Assembly: GCA_021232515.1 (NCBI GenBank)
Contig: JAJPOQ010000019.1
Location: 1 to 38,853, forward strand
From: Lentisphaeraceae bacterium
Lineage (GTDB): Bacteria; Verrucomicrobiota; Lentisphaeria; Lentisphaerales; Lentisphaeraceae
Length of the DNA stretch: 38,853 nucleotides
Direction: 5' to 3'
Shown here: one piece after another, positions 1-8,500 of the stretch
Layout of the letters: each line of letters opens with the position of its first letter
Numbering within the stretch: position 1 is the first letter of the stretch
The notes under the pieces: generated by a model
Seen by the model: only the letters and a program-made list of their open reading frames with translations
Told to the model about the DNA's origin: nothing
Database searches by the model: none
Made by a program: the position numbers and the translations under genes

Positions 1-68
1 TTTACATCATCAACAACCCATGGTGAGTTGATCCCAAGAATTTGACTATAAAGTACGCTAGAATCCAT
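1..68 (-). CDS. Transposase N-terminus, ISL3-like (partial, off left edge)
   Basis: An ATG at 66-68 on the minus strand opens a frame that runs off the left edge after 22 codons. It is preceded by an AAGG Shine-Dalgarno about 6 nt upstream. The residues include QILGINSPWVVDDV, which resembles the opening of ISL3-family transposases (a leucine-rich start, then 'LGL..PW.V..V'). The family call rests on that short match only. If it is right, an insertion sequence lies to the left and its end should fall between this ATG and the DUF1573 gene, roughly at 100-165. I could not define terminal repeats because the other end is not in the window. Confidence 0.5.
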   Translation of the reverse strand, partial: MDSSVLYSQILGINSPWVVDDV

Positions 69-212
69 AAGGCCTTTTAGAAAGAAACATAATCGTTCAA
101 ATGAAAAAGATCAAAATCCCACTGAATATCCTGTAGGGCCACCTTTCTTAACTGGTAACTTTTTCCTGACAGTCGTTGATTTCTTTACATTTTGTTTGGT
201 GACAGACTTCCT
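69..212. other. Probable IS end / intergenic segment
   Basis: This 144-bp stretch lies between the transposase-like start and the DUF1573 stop. I see no independent gene. The segment around 110-145, read on the minus strand, contains GGCCCTACAGGATATTCAG and then TGGGATTTTGATC. A G-rich start like this would suit an ISL3-type terminal inverted repeat, but this is inference. No target duplication can be assigned. Confidence 0.3.
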
Positions 213-590
213 TTAAACTTTTATAGGCTCATCTGTATTCTCTACTTTAATACGCAAAAAGTACTTGGGCCCTTCTGATTCATCTGTAACAACAGTAATA
301 GTTTTTGTGAGTGTCTTTCCTGCAACTGGAACCGGAGCGTTAAAACTAATGCTACCCTTACCTCCTGCCTTAACTTCCTTTGGAGCATCAACTAAAACAC
401 AACCACAAGAAGCTTTCACCTTAGTAAACTTAATAGTTTTCGTGCCTGTGTTCTCATACTCAAAAGAGCCTGACTTTTTCTCATTGGATGTAGTCGTTTG
501 AATTGAAATCTCTTTCGTCTTCCAAACTAAATCTTTTGCTGAAACTGAAGTGAGTAAAACTATTAATAAAATAATATACTTATAAAACAT
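213..590 (-). CDS. Secreted DUF1573 domain protein
   Basis: 125 residues. A signal peptide spans about 1-18, with likely cleavage at SVSA-KD. The remainder is a single small immunoglobulin-like beta domain of the DUF1573 type: the central 'FEYENTGTKTIKFTKVKASCGC' region (SCGC at about 61-64) followed by 'VKAGGKGSISF' is the family hallmark. Proteins of this family are common in Bacteroidetes and PVC bacteria, and their biochemical role is not established. The start is supported by GAGGG placed 5 nt before the ATG. The gene stands alone, transcribed toward the probable IS. After its TAA the frame stays open for another 34 codons and is very lysine-rich (see findings), so the 3' end may have changed. 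Confidence 0.85.
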   Translation of the reverse strand: MFYKYIILLIVLLTSVSAKDLVWKTKEISIQTTTSNEKKSGSFEYENTGTKTIKFTKVKASCGCVLVDAPKEVKAGGKGSISFNAPVPVAGKTLTKTITVVTDESEGPKYFLRIKVENTDEPIKV

Positions 591-615
591 TTGAACCCTC
601 GATCATTATCGACGA

Positions 616-651
616 ATTATATTCTATATTTTAAATTTAGCGAATTCGCTA
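616..651 (-). promoter_or_regulatory. Promoter with overlapping palindromic operator, DUF1573 gene
   Basis: On the minus strand TATAAT (616-621) is an exact -10 consensus, 26 nt before the DUF1573 ATG. The expected -35 position at a 17-nt spacing is 639-644. It falls inside a perfect 14-bp palindrome, TAGCGAATTCGCTA (638-651). The -35 sequence itself is weak, as often seen when a regulator binds there. The palindrome and the -10 are seen directly; the operator role is inference. Confidence 0.5.
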
Positions 652-949
652 TTAACTTTTTCTTAAATGAAGAGAATTCATAAGGGCAAATTGACGCCAC
701 ACCGCATACTTTATCCATCCACAAAAACCGTGTTGTACTCAAACGCTTTCAGGTTTTTTGTCCAAAACAATAAATTCCTAGCTTATACCAACGCTTCAGA
801 TCATCCCTTACCAGAACACCATATCATCCACCAGAACACCAATTAATCAGGACAACATCAAAGTAATCAGAAGTATTAAAAATCAAGAACATGGCAAAAG
901 TATTATGTAAACGGGGGGATTTGAGTATGAAAGGAAGAAGAAAAAGAAT
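652..949. other. Gene-free stretch with short direct repeats
   Basis: About 300 bases without a credible reading frame on either strand. It contains a direct repeat: CCAGAACACC at 811-820 and again at 831-840. Each copy is preceded by an ATCATCC, giving two imperfect units of about 20 bp. The rest is AT-rich, with a G6 run at 913-918. It may be decayed mobile DNA next to the tRNA, but nothing in the window proves that. Confidence 0.4.
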
Positions 950-1024
950 TGGAGGCACGGACCGGATTCGAACCGGTGGTACATGGTTTTGCAGACCATT
1001 GCCTTACCACTTGGCTACCGTGCC
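950..1024 (-). tRNA. tRNA-Cys (anticodon GCA)
   Basis: A complete cloverleaf can be drawn on the minus strand. The acceptor stem is GGCACGG/CCGTGCC, the anticodon arm is ATGGT-CTGCAAA-ACCAT, and the T arm is ACCGG-TTCGAAT-CCGGT. The anticodon GCA and the U discriminator base both fit cysteine. The terminal CCA is encoded (950-952). Downstream on the minus strand there is a pyrimidine-rich run but no clear hairpin terminator. It is divergent from the dap operon. Confidence 0.97.
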
Positions 1025-1038
1025 TTCAAGGTGCCCCT

Positions 1039-1066
1039 ATAGTAGCACCGACTCTTTTCTTGTCTA
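1039..1066 (-). promoter_or_regulatory. tRNA-Cys promoter
   Basis: On the minus strand TAGACA (1061-1066) and TACTAT (1039-1044) are separated by 16 nt. The -10 ends 14 nt before the mature tRNA. The bases just after the -10 are AGGGGCACC, a GC-rich discriminator of the kind associated with stringent control of stable RNA genes. The motif matches are seen directly; the stringent-control reading is inference. Confidence 0.6.
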
Positions 1067-1195
1067 TTAAGTTTTGATTGATTTTTTAGAGATTTTAGGT
1101 GCTTTGTGAAAAATGCGATAATTACGCTATTTCTGAGGCTTGTTGAAAGCCATCTCTAAGCTATTTTTGCTCAAGAGATTTTAAAAGGATTAAAG

Positions 1196-2350
1196 ATGAA
1201 GCTGAACTCGTATTTAACACAGAAACGCGAATACCCTCTTTTTATTTATGCTAGAAAGGCTGAAGAGCTAAGAAGCCAGGGCGTAGATGTGATAAATTTG
1301 ACTATCGGTGATCCTCTAGACAATACTTACCCGGCGGTCAGAGAGGCGACGATTAAAGCTTTGCAAAGTAAGAGTAACTCTCGCTACCCTGCTTCAAAAG
1401 GAGAACCAGAGTTACTTCAAGCTGTCGCTGATTGGGCCAAGAGAAACCATGATGTAAGTCTCGACCCTAAAAAGCACATCCTCTCTTGTAATGGTAGTAA
1501 GGAAGCCATCTTCCACGCTGCGATGCTTTTTGACTGGAGTGATGGTGGCGAGATATTTATCCCATCTTTATCTTACCCGGTTTACGAGAACTCAGCAGCT
1601 TTACATGGTGTAACTTCTCGTTACCTACCTCTCAGCGAGGAGACTAACTTCCTTCCTGATTTAGATGCATTGACGGAAAGTGATTGGCAAAAGTGTCGTA
1701 TGTTTTGGATCAACACTCCTCACAATCCAACGACTGCGATAGCTTCACTTGAGTATTTACAGAAGCTCGTTGATTTGGCAGAGAAATATGACTTTTTGAT
1801 TTGTGCTGACGAGTGCTATAACGACATACACTATGGCGCCACACCACCTTCTATTCTGGATACCAAGCAATCTGAGAATTGGATTTTATTTCGATCTTTA
1901 TCTAAAAGAAGTCATATGACTGGTTATCGCTGCGGTGCAATCATTTCACACAATGAAGAACTCATGGCTGCTTTTGGCAGAATGAGAGCACCTATGGGCC
2001 AAGGTTCTCCGACTTTTATTCAGGCTGGTGCTATCGAAGCTTGGAAAGATGATGAACACCCAAAAGAATTTACCAAAGACTATTTACTTAAAAAACAAAC
2101 TCTACAGAAAGCTTTAGAAGACAAAGGTTTTAAGATCTTTGGAGGCGAAGCTTCGTTTTATCTTTGGTTCTCTCACCCTGAGATTTCAGAATCCACAAAA
2201 ATTCTTGATCTCTTCATTGAACAGGGTATCGTCATCACCCCTGGAACGGCTTTTGGGCCAGACGGCGAAGGCTATGTTCGCATGGTTTTCTGTGTAACTA
2301 AAGAAGTCTGCGATAAGACTGCAGCAAGAATTGGAAAAATTAAAATTTAG
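1196..2350 (+). CDS. dapC: Succinyldiaminopimelate aminotransferase (DapC-type, PLP class I/II)
   Basis: 384 residues, a full-length fold-type I aminotransferase. The pyridoxal-phosphate lysine is in SLSKRSHMTG (K237). The cofactor-binding asparagine is in NTPHNP (N177) and the pyridine-nitrogen aspartate is in ADECY (D205). DapC transfers an amino group from glutamate to N-succinyl-2-amino-6-oxopimelate in the succinylase route to meso-diaminopimelate and lysine. The substrate is assigned from context: dapE begins on the base after its stop codon and dapD follows. This fits DapC better than LL-diaminopimelate aminotransferase (DapL), which would not need those partners. AAAAGGATT about 8 nt before the ATG serves as the ribosome site. 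Confidence 0.88.
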   Translation: MKLNSYLTQKREYPLFIYARKAEELRSQGVDVINLTIGDPLDNTYPAVREATIKALQSKSNSRYPASKGEPELLQAVADWAKRNHDVSLDPKKHILSCNGSKEAIFHAAMLFDWSDGGEIFIPSLSYPVYENSAALHGVTSRYLPLSEETNFLPDLDALTESDWQKCRMFWINTPHNPTTAIASLEYLQKLVDLAEKYDFLICADECYNDIHYGATPPSILDTKQSENWILFRSLSKRSHMTGYRCGAIISHNEELMAAFGRMRAPMGQGSPTFIQAGAIEAWKDDEHPKEFTKDYLLKKQTLQKALEDKGFKIFGGEASFYLWFSHPEISESTKILDLFIEQGIVITPGTAFGPDGEGYVRMVFCVTKEVCDKTAARIGKIKI

Positions 2351-3412
2351 ATGATCGATTTACTAGAGCAGCTTTTAAATATCCCATCTCCTACCTTTCA
2401 CGAACAGGAGAAAGTCAAATTTATCCGAGAATGGTGTACTGAAAACTTAGGTGAGATATCTTTCACTGAACATTATGATTCTTTGATCATTAAGTTCCCT
2501 GAAACTCCTGGTTTACCACATGTTGCTTTGGTTGGTCACTCAGATGTGGTTCCTAAACACTTTACGGCATATAAAGAAGATGGTCGCCTTCATGGTAGTG
2601 GAGCGTCTGACATGCTCGGTGCCATAGCCGCTTACATGCAGCTTATGAAAGAATACCGCGAAGAGGTTTTGAGCAAGTTCAATATTTCTCTACTTATATA
2701 CGCTCGTGAAGAAGGAACTCCTTTACCGGATAATGGGTTGTATGACTTAATTGAATTTGTACCTGAGTATTTTGACAGTGTCGACATGGCCATCGTAGGT
2801 GAGCCAACGGACAATACGATTCAAGTAGGCTGTGTAGGTAGTCTTCACGCTGCTGTAAAAGTAACTGGTTTAGCCTGTCACTCAGCTCGTCCTTGGAATG
2901 GAGAAAATGCACTTTACAAAGCTCTACCATTTATTAACAAAATGGCTCAAATAGAACACCAGAAACATACTTTGTTCGGTGTTGATTTTTACGATGTTAT
3001 TTCGATTACAGAATCTAACTGTGAAGCTGGCCGTACTAGTCTTCCAGGTTATTGGGAGTGTAACGTAAACTTCCGTTTTGCTCCGGTATATACTGCCGAC
3101 GAAGCAGAAGAAAAACTTTTAAATATGGTGAATGGCTGGAATGTTCCAGGATTGGAAATTCGCATTAAAGATACTGCCCCTGCTGGTAGTGTCATTGAGT
3201 CAGAAACCTTCAGTCAGTTAGTTGAGGCACTTGGTGCGCCAGTAGAAGCAAAGCAAGCTTGGACTGATGTAGCTCAACTTTCTGCAAGAAAAATTTCGGC
3301 GTTTAACTTTGGCCCTGGGTTAACTTCTCAGGCGCATAAAGATAACGAATATATAATGATTGATGATATGAAAACGTACTATAAAATGCTGGTTAAGGCG
3401 TTAACCAAATAG
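2351..3412 (+). CDS. dapE: Succinyl-diaminopimelate desuccinylase (M20 metallopeptidase family)
   Basis: 353 residues. It hydrolyses N-succinyl-LL-diaminopimelate to LL-diaminopimelate and succinate. The dinuclear zinc site of the M20 family is visible: GHSDVV (H63, D65), GASDMLG (D87), REEGTP (general base E120 and ligand E121), GEPTD (E151) and a C-terminal SQAHKDNE (H329). CHSARP (H177) matches the dimerisation-domain histidine that completes the active site. There is no gap after dapC, so translation is probably coupled. Peptidases or acetylornithine deacetylases of the same family are possible in isolation, but the flanking dapC and dapD make DapE the best reading. Confidence 0.88.
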   Translation: MIDLLEQLLNIPSPTFHEQEKVKFIREWCTENLGEISFTEHYDSLIIKFPETPGLPHVALVGHSDVVPKHFTAYKEDGRLHGSGASDMLGAIAAYMQLMKEYREEVLSKFNISLLIYAREEGTPLPDNGLYDLIEFVPEYFDSVDMAIVGEPTDNTIQVGCVGSLHAAVKVTGLACHSARPWNGENALYKALPFINKMAQIEHQKHTLFGVDFYDVISITESNCEAGRTSLPGYWECNVNFRFAPVYTADEAEEKLLNMVNGWNVPGLEIRIKDTAPAGSVIESETFSQLVEALGAPVEAKQAWTDVAQLSARKISAFNFGPGLTSQAHKDNEYIMIDDMKTYYKMLVKALTK

Positions 3413-3420
3413 GAGATACC

Positions 3421-4593
3421 ATGGCTATTACTACTGTTGAAGAATTTAAAGACTATGTTGCAAAAATAGAAGCAAAAGACGGTTACCAAAGACCTGTAGG
3501 TTTCGCAGTTGGCGTTAGACGCTCTCGTGGCGATGTAACTTTAGATGTAACTTTCCCAATTATTAACTTTGAAGAGAGTTATGGAACTGCTGCTGTAGTT
3601 TCTGACGTACTTGGAGTGGAGAGTGGAAAAAACACTTTTAAAGAAGTTTCTCTTGAAGATCTTCAAACGATTTATAACAAGTTCTTACCTTTCCATCCAG
3701 AGATAGATAAACATGCAAATGTTGGTAACTTTAAGTCACTTCTAAGAGCTTCTGAAAATGGTTCTTGGGGATACGCGACTAAGGATATAGTTGCTTATTT
3801 CTTATATGATGGTGGCCAAGCTGTTGAAAGTGCAGAGGAAGCTTACTTCAAGCTTACTTCACTAAGTCAGCGTAAAGTTCAGCCACACGGTCTTTGCCTT
3901 GATGGTGCTTTTGGTAAACTAGCAAATGTTGCTTGGACAAACTATGGTCCAATCCTTCCACAAGATCTAGATGCTGAGAGAATGAAACACATCTTCTCTG
4001 ACAAATCTTTATCTGTAACTCATGTCGACAAGTTCCCTTACCTTGTTAACTACCACATTCCTTCTGGAACTCGTATAGCTTCTGGCAGTCAGGTTCGTCT
4101 TGGTGCTTACCTTGGTGAAGGTACAACTGTTATGCCTGCTGGTTATGTTAACTTCAATGCAGGTACTGAAGGAAACGCAATGGTGGAAGGTCGAGTTTCT
4201 GCTGGTGTATTCGTTAAAAAAGACAGTGACATCGGCGGTGGTGCATCCATCATGGGTACTCTTTCTGGTGGTAACAATCATGTGATCAGCGTTGGCGAAA
4301 AGTGTCTTCTTGGTGCTATGGCTGGTACTGGTATTTCTCTTGGCTTTGGCTGTACGATTGCTGCAGGTGCTTATGTCACAGCTGGAAGTAAGATTTCTCT
4401 TTATGATGCAGCGAATAAACCTGTCGACATCGACGGTAACTCTGTTGCTGAAGGCGAAAACGTTGTTAAAGGCGCAGAGCTTTCTGGAAAAGACAAAATG
4501 TTGTTCATCCAAGACTCGCAAACTGGTAAGCTTATTTGTAAGCCGAATCCAAAGACAATTGAGTTAAATGCTCAATTACATGCGAACGACTAA
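3421..4593 (+). CDS. dapD: Tetrahydrodipicolinate N-succinyltransferase
   Basis: 390 residues. It transfers succinyl from succinyl-CoA to tetrahydrodipicolinate, the first committed step of the succinylase branch. An N-terminal alpha/beta region (about 1-205) is followed by a left-handed beta-helix of hexapeptide repeats (about 215-325). The helix carries the DapD signatures MPAGYVNFNAGTEG (239-252) and KDSDIGGGASIMGTLSGG (267-284). It is longer than the E. coli type (about 274) and closer to the long Pseudomonas-like class, with a further C-terminal extension of about 65 residues. GGAGAT sits just before the ATG, 8 nt after dapE. It is the last gene of the operon. Confidence 0.93.
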   Translation: MAITTVEEFKDYVAKIEAKDGYQRPVGFAVGVRRSRGDVTLDVTFPIINFEESYGTAAVVSDVLGVESGKNTFKEVSLEDLQTIYNKFLPFHPEIDKHANVGNFKSLLRASENGSWGYATKDIVAYFLYDGGQAVESAEEAYFKLTSLSQRKVQPHGLCLDGAFGKLANVAWTNYGPILPQDLDAERMKHIFSDKSLSVTHVDKFPYLVNYHIPSGTRIASGSQVRLGAYLGEGTTVMPAGYVNFNAGTEGNAMVEGRVSAGVFVKKDSDIGGGASIMGTLSGGNNHVISVGEKCLLGAMAGTGISLGFGCTIAAGAYVTAGSKISLYDAANKPVDIDGNSVAEGENVVKGAELSGKDKMLFIQDSQTGKLICKPNPKTIELNAQLHAND

Positions 4594-4616
4594 AACAAAT
4601 TAGTCAGTAGTTTTTT

Positions 4617-4646
4617 AAAGCCGGGTCTTTTTGATCCGGCTTTTTT
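4617..4646 (+). terminator. Rho-independent terminator of the dap operon
   Basis: An 11-bp stem AAAGCCGGGTC / GATCCGGCTTT (one G-T pair) with a five-T loop is followed by a run of T, 24 nt after the dapD stop codon. Confidence 0.9.
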
Positions 4647-4702
4647 GTGTAATGATGTTATGTGAGAATTTTGTTTAACATGATTATTTATACAGGGTTA
4701 CT

Positions 4703-5584
4703 ATGTCGACTAAGAAAATTGCCTTTATTGGTCTAGGTGTGATGGGCCAAAGTATGGCCAGAAACTTAATGAAAGCTGGCCACGAACTTCACCTCTTTAC
4801 ACGAACTAAATCAAAAGCCTCCGCTCTAATTCAGGAAGGAGCCACTTGGCATGACACCGTTGCAACTTGTGTTGCAGATGTAGATGTCGTCATAACGATT
4901 GTTGGCTACCCTAAAGATGTGCGTGAAGTTTACTTGGGAATAAATGGAGTCTTAGTCTCTGCTAAAGAGAATACTCTATTAATAGATATGACTACTAGTG
5001 AGCCATCTTTGGCGAAAGAGATATATGAGGCTGCTAAAACAAAGAATATGACAGCTTTAGACGCGCCTGTTTCTGGTGGCGATATTGGTGCCTTAAATGG
5101 TACTTTATCTATTATGGTTGGTGGTGACGAAATTGTCTTTATGAATGCAAAGCCATTGTTTGAACTTCTTGGTCAAACTATAGTTTATCAAGGATTAGCA
5201 GGTTCTGGGCAACACACTAAAATGGCCAATCAGATAGCAATTGCCTCAAATATGATTGGCGTCATGGAAGCTTTACTCTATGCTCAGAAGTCTGGATTAG
5301 ACCCCATGACAGTTTTAGACTCGATTGGGTCAGGAGCTGCTGGCAGTTGGAGTTTGAACAATCTGTATCCGAGAGTTGTCAAAGGTGACTTTGAACCTGG
5401 GTTTTTCATTATACACTTTATAAAAGATATGAAAATTGCCGCAAAAGAAGCGCTAAATATGGGAATCAAACTTCCGGGCCTAGAAATGTCATTGAAGTTT
5501 TATGAGAAACTAGAAGGTTCAGGCAGAGGTTTATTGGGAACTCAGGCACTATATCAAATTTTAGAAGAAATAAATTTAGACTAA
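4703..5584 (+). CDS. NAD(P)-dependent beta-hydroxyacid dehydrogenase (3-hydroxyisobutyrate dehydrogenase family)
   Basis: 293 residues, the usual length of the family. The N-terminal Rossmann motif is GLGVMG (10-15). The substrate-binding signature is DAPVSGGDIGA (120-130). The catalytic lysine is in GQHTKMANQ (K173). Members oxidise 3-hydroxyisobutyrate, tartronate semialdehyde, or related short beta-hydroxyacids; the actual substrate cannot be read from sequence. The gene follows the dap terminator and sits 11 nt before the 1208-aa secreted protein gene, so the two may be co-transcribed without an obvious functional link. TTAC separates a GGG from the ATG, so the ribosome site is weak. Confidence 0.87.
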   Translation: MSTKKIAFIGLGVMGQSMARNLMKAGHELHLFTRTKSKASALIQEGATWHDTVATCVADVDVVITIVGYPKDVREVYLGINGVLVSAKENTLLIDMTTSEPSLAKEIYEAAKTKNMTALDAPVSGGDIGALNGTLSIMVGGDEIVFMNAKPLFELLGQTIVYQGLAGSGQHTKMANQIAIASNMIGVMEALLYAQKSGLDPMTVLDSIGSGAAGSWSLNNLYPRVVKGDFEPGFFIIHFIKDMKIAAKEALNMGIKLPGLEMSLKFYEKLEGSGRGLLGTQALYQILEEINLD

Positions 5585-5595
5585 AGGGAGCTTAG

Positions 5596-8500
5596 ATGCG
5601 AATACTTAAAGGGCTTATATACATATTAATGATTTCGACAATTAGTCTTTTTGCAGATACACAAGATGACATAATCAAAGATCTGAAAGAAGGCAACTTT
5701 CGAGAGCGCAAAGCTGCATACAAAGCAGCGTTAACACTTTCCTATGAAGAGCTTTCTAACTTAGTTAACCGCTTATTAAAGTATGAAGACCCAGAGCTAA
5801 GACTAACGGGCAAAAAGCTCAGCACTCAACTTGGTGAATTAAAGAAGAACCTTGTCCTTGACTTACCACCTCACATAAAGTTTGAGTTTGAAAATAAGAA
5901 GTACCCTTTCGATGACTTGCGTTTTAAGCTCATTTATCCAATGGATGACGAAAAGTATAAACCTGAAGATATAGCTCTAACTCAAATAAAAGTTGGCGAC
6001 AAAACTATCACGGGCCAACAGTTAGATCAATTTAAGTTCTACTCAAGAAATAGCTCATCTGAAAAAAGTGGCCGATGGTCCATGTACTATGCCTGCAATA
6101 CAATTATCCCTGAACTTCCAGGAAAGCACCAAGTAGAATTTATTTTTGCCGGACCTGAAGGAAAATGGAAAAAGAGTTTTACTTTTGAACGCAAAAAACC
6201 AAGAGAAGAAGAAGCTTTTAAAGCCATCCTAGAACTTGGTATACAAGGTTACCTCAGGGGTAATTTTTATAAATTTAACGATGCCGATAAATCTTTAGAC
6301 AAAGTTACGACCTTTGTCAAAGAATTTCCAAAAAGTAGGTACACCAGTAAACTTAGGTACAATTTTGCAGATAGTATCGATGACTATATCGCTAAATCTA
6401 ACGACAATAAAGACCTAGTTGAGCGCTACTGTAAAGTCATCAATAAAATTGGTAACACGAAACTTATACAAAGCCTAAGTTCAAGTAAAAAATACGAGCT
6501 AAAACGCGACCAACTTAACAATGAGCGAATTCAAAGAATCAATTACCTCGAAGGCCTTATTGAAATAAATGCCTTGGAGGCTGATAAGGACGTTTACACT
6601 TTAACATTCCCAAAAGCGATAAAGCCATTTGAGGCTGAAGTCTTTGCCGTAAAAGTCAACAGTAGTGACTACAAACACAGAGACCTCAGTATTTACAAAG
6701 TCTTAGTAAATGGCAAAGAATTGTACTTTAACGATATAAAACCTCGTGTTGTAAGCTTGAGTCGTGAAGAGTTTATGTTTTATTTTGACGAGTCTGCTCT
6801 GCCAAGCGAAAAAGGCGATTATGAAATAGAAGTATTTCTTTTTCAAAGAGATAACATCATAAACTTCCCAAAAGCAAAATATAAAGTTATTCGCTCCGAA
6901 GAAGATGAGCCAGCCCTCATCACCTACGAAAAACTTATTCAGACTTCTCCTTTAGATATTAACTCCAAAAAAGTAAGTGTTACCGTAGATTTTGAGCCTT
7001 ATGTACATTTTGTCGAAAAGTACTCAAAGTCATACTTAACAAATGCGATAGACAAGAAGGTTCAAAACTTAGTCCTTCAACTTTTTGAAGTGCGCCTAAC
7101 CTTCACCAAAAGCCAACAAATAAATATGGCCAAACTCATTAAATCTAACATGAGTAATGAGGTCTTAAAAAGTTTCAGATATAACCGCTCTCGTAGTGAA
7201 GAATATCAGGAGTCCATGAAGTTCTGGAGAAAGGAACTTATCCGAAAGTTTGCTATTGAGGTGACTTCTAAAGATAGCATAAAAGTTTCTGTAGATAAGC
7301 GAGACCTTCTTCCGCATGAAAACTTAGAAGTCTTTTTTGATTGGACTGACAGTAACTATAGAAGTAAAGAGTTTGTTCTACTTAGGCTTATAGTGGATGG
7401 CGAAGAACGCACCGGTCACTCAAGATCCTCTTCATCAACTAGTAATGATTATAAGAAAGTAAAATACAAAAATCTTCAATTCACCAAACCGGGGAAGTAT
7501 AAGCTGCAGTTCACTTATGCGATAGGCAAAAAAATCTACTCATTTAAGCCCGTAGAATTGGACATCTCAATCAAGAAAGAAAATAAAAAAGCCTACGGTG
7601 AATTACCCGTAAAAGCTTATCATAAGTTTTTTGATACGGTTTACAACAGAAGCTTCACATTTGAGAATGATGAGCTCCATAAATTTGTCATTGAAAACCC
7701 GCTCAGTACTTACAGTTACCGTGTTGCTGAAAAGTTAGCTGATTATCCTCGAAGGGACTCCAATAATGAGAAAGAAAAACTTACAGACAACGACCGCCGG
7801 ATCATTGTTGATATACTGAACAACACAAGCGCAGTTACGGCACTTAGGTCCTTGAACTATAATGAAGACTTTAAAAATAAAGAAAGGCGCAACTTCTGGC
7901 TCAAAGAGCTAAAGGTCAAAGAAGAAATAGCTCCAAAGAACTTAGTCTGTGTCTTTCCTAAAAAAATCTCACCCTTCACCCCAATCAACCTTTTCGTAGA
8001 AGATATAGATGATCTTAAAAAGAAAATCACTTTATCTAAAGTCAAAATAGGTAAGACTGAAATACTATTTTCCGGTAAAAGATCTAGGCAGACATTTTAC
8101 TGGAAAAACACCAAATGGCAGGATTTTACAGAAGGTCGCTACAGTATAAAAGCATATATAGAAACTCCTCAGGGGTATCGGATTATAAATGCAGGTGAGC
8201 TCGAACTTAAATCTGCCACAAAAAATAAAGAAGCTTATGAAGCATTTACAAAAAATGGCTTAGCAGCAAAATTTATAGCCGTTGATTATGCCAACTTTCA
8301 CAAAATCTTTTCAGACACTCAATTCACCGCTAAACTTAGAGAGTTTCTCAAAAAGTATCCAAATGACTTTTATGCTACAAAAGTAGCTGAAAGCTTATCT
8401 GAGTTTTTAACTAACTACTACATTTCTAAACTCACTGGGGAACAGTTGATTCAATACGTAGAACTATTAAATACAGCCTCACCAGCCTTAGCTCTATCTA

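Noticed and set aside
1031..1195. Lysine riboswitch ahead of dapC
   Set aside because: The 165-base leader has a few short stems, but none of the conserved core elements of the L-box could be found.
4009..4521. 170-codon minus-strand frame inside dapD
   Set aside because: It lies entirely opposite a clear DapD and has a composition expected of an antisense shadow.
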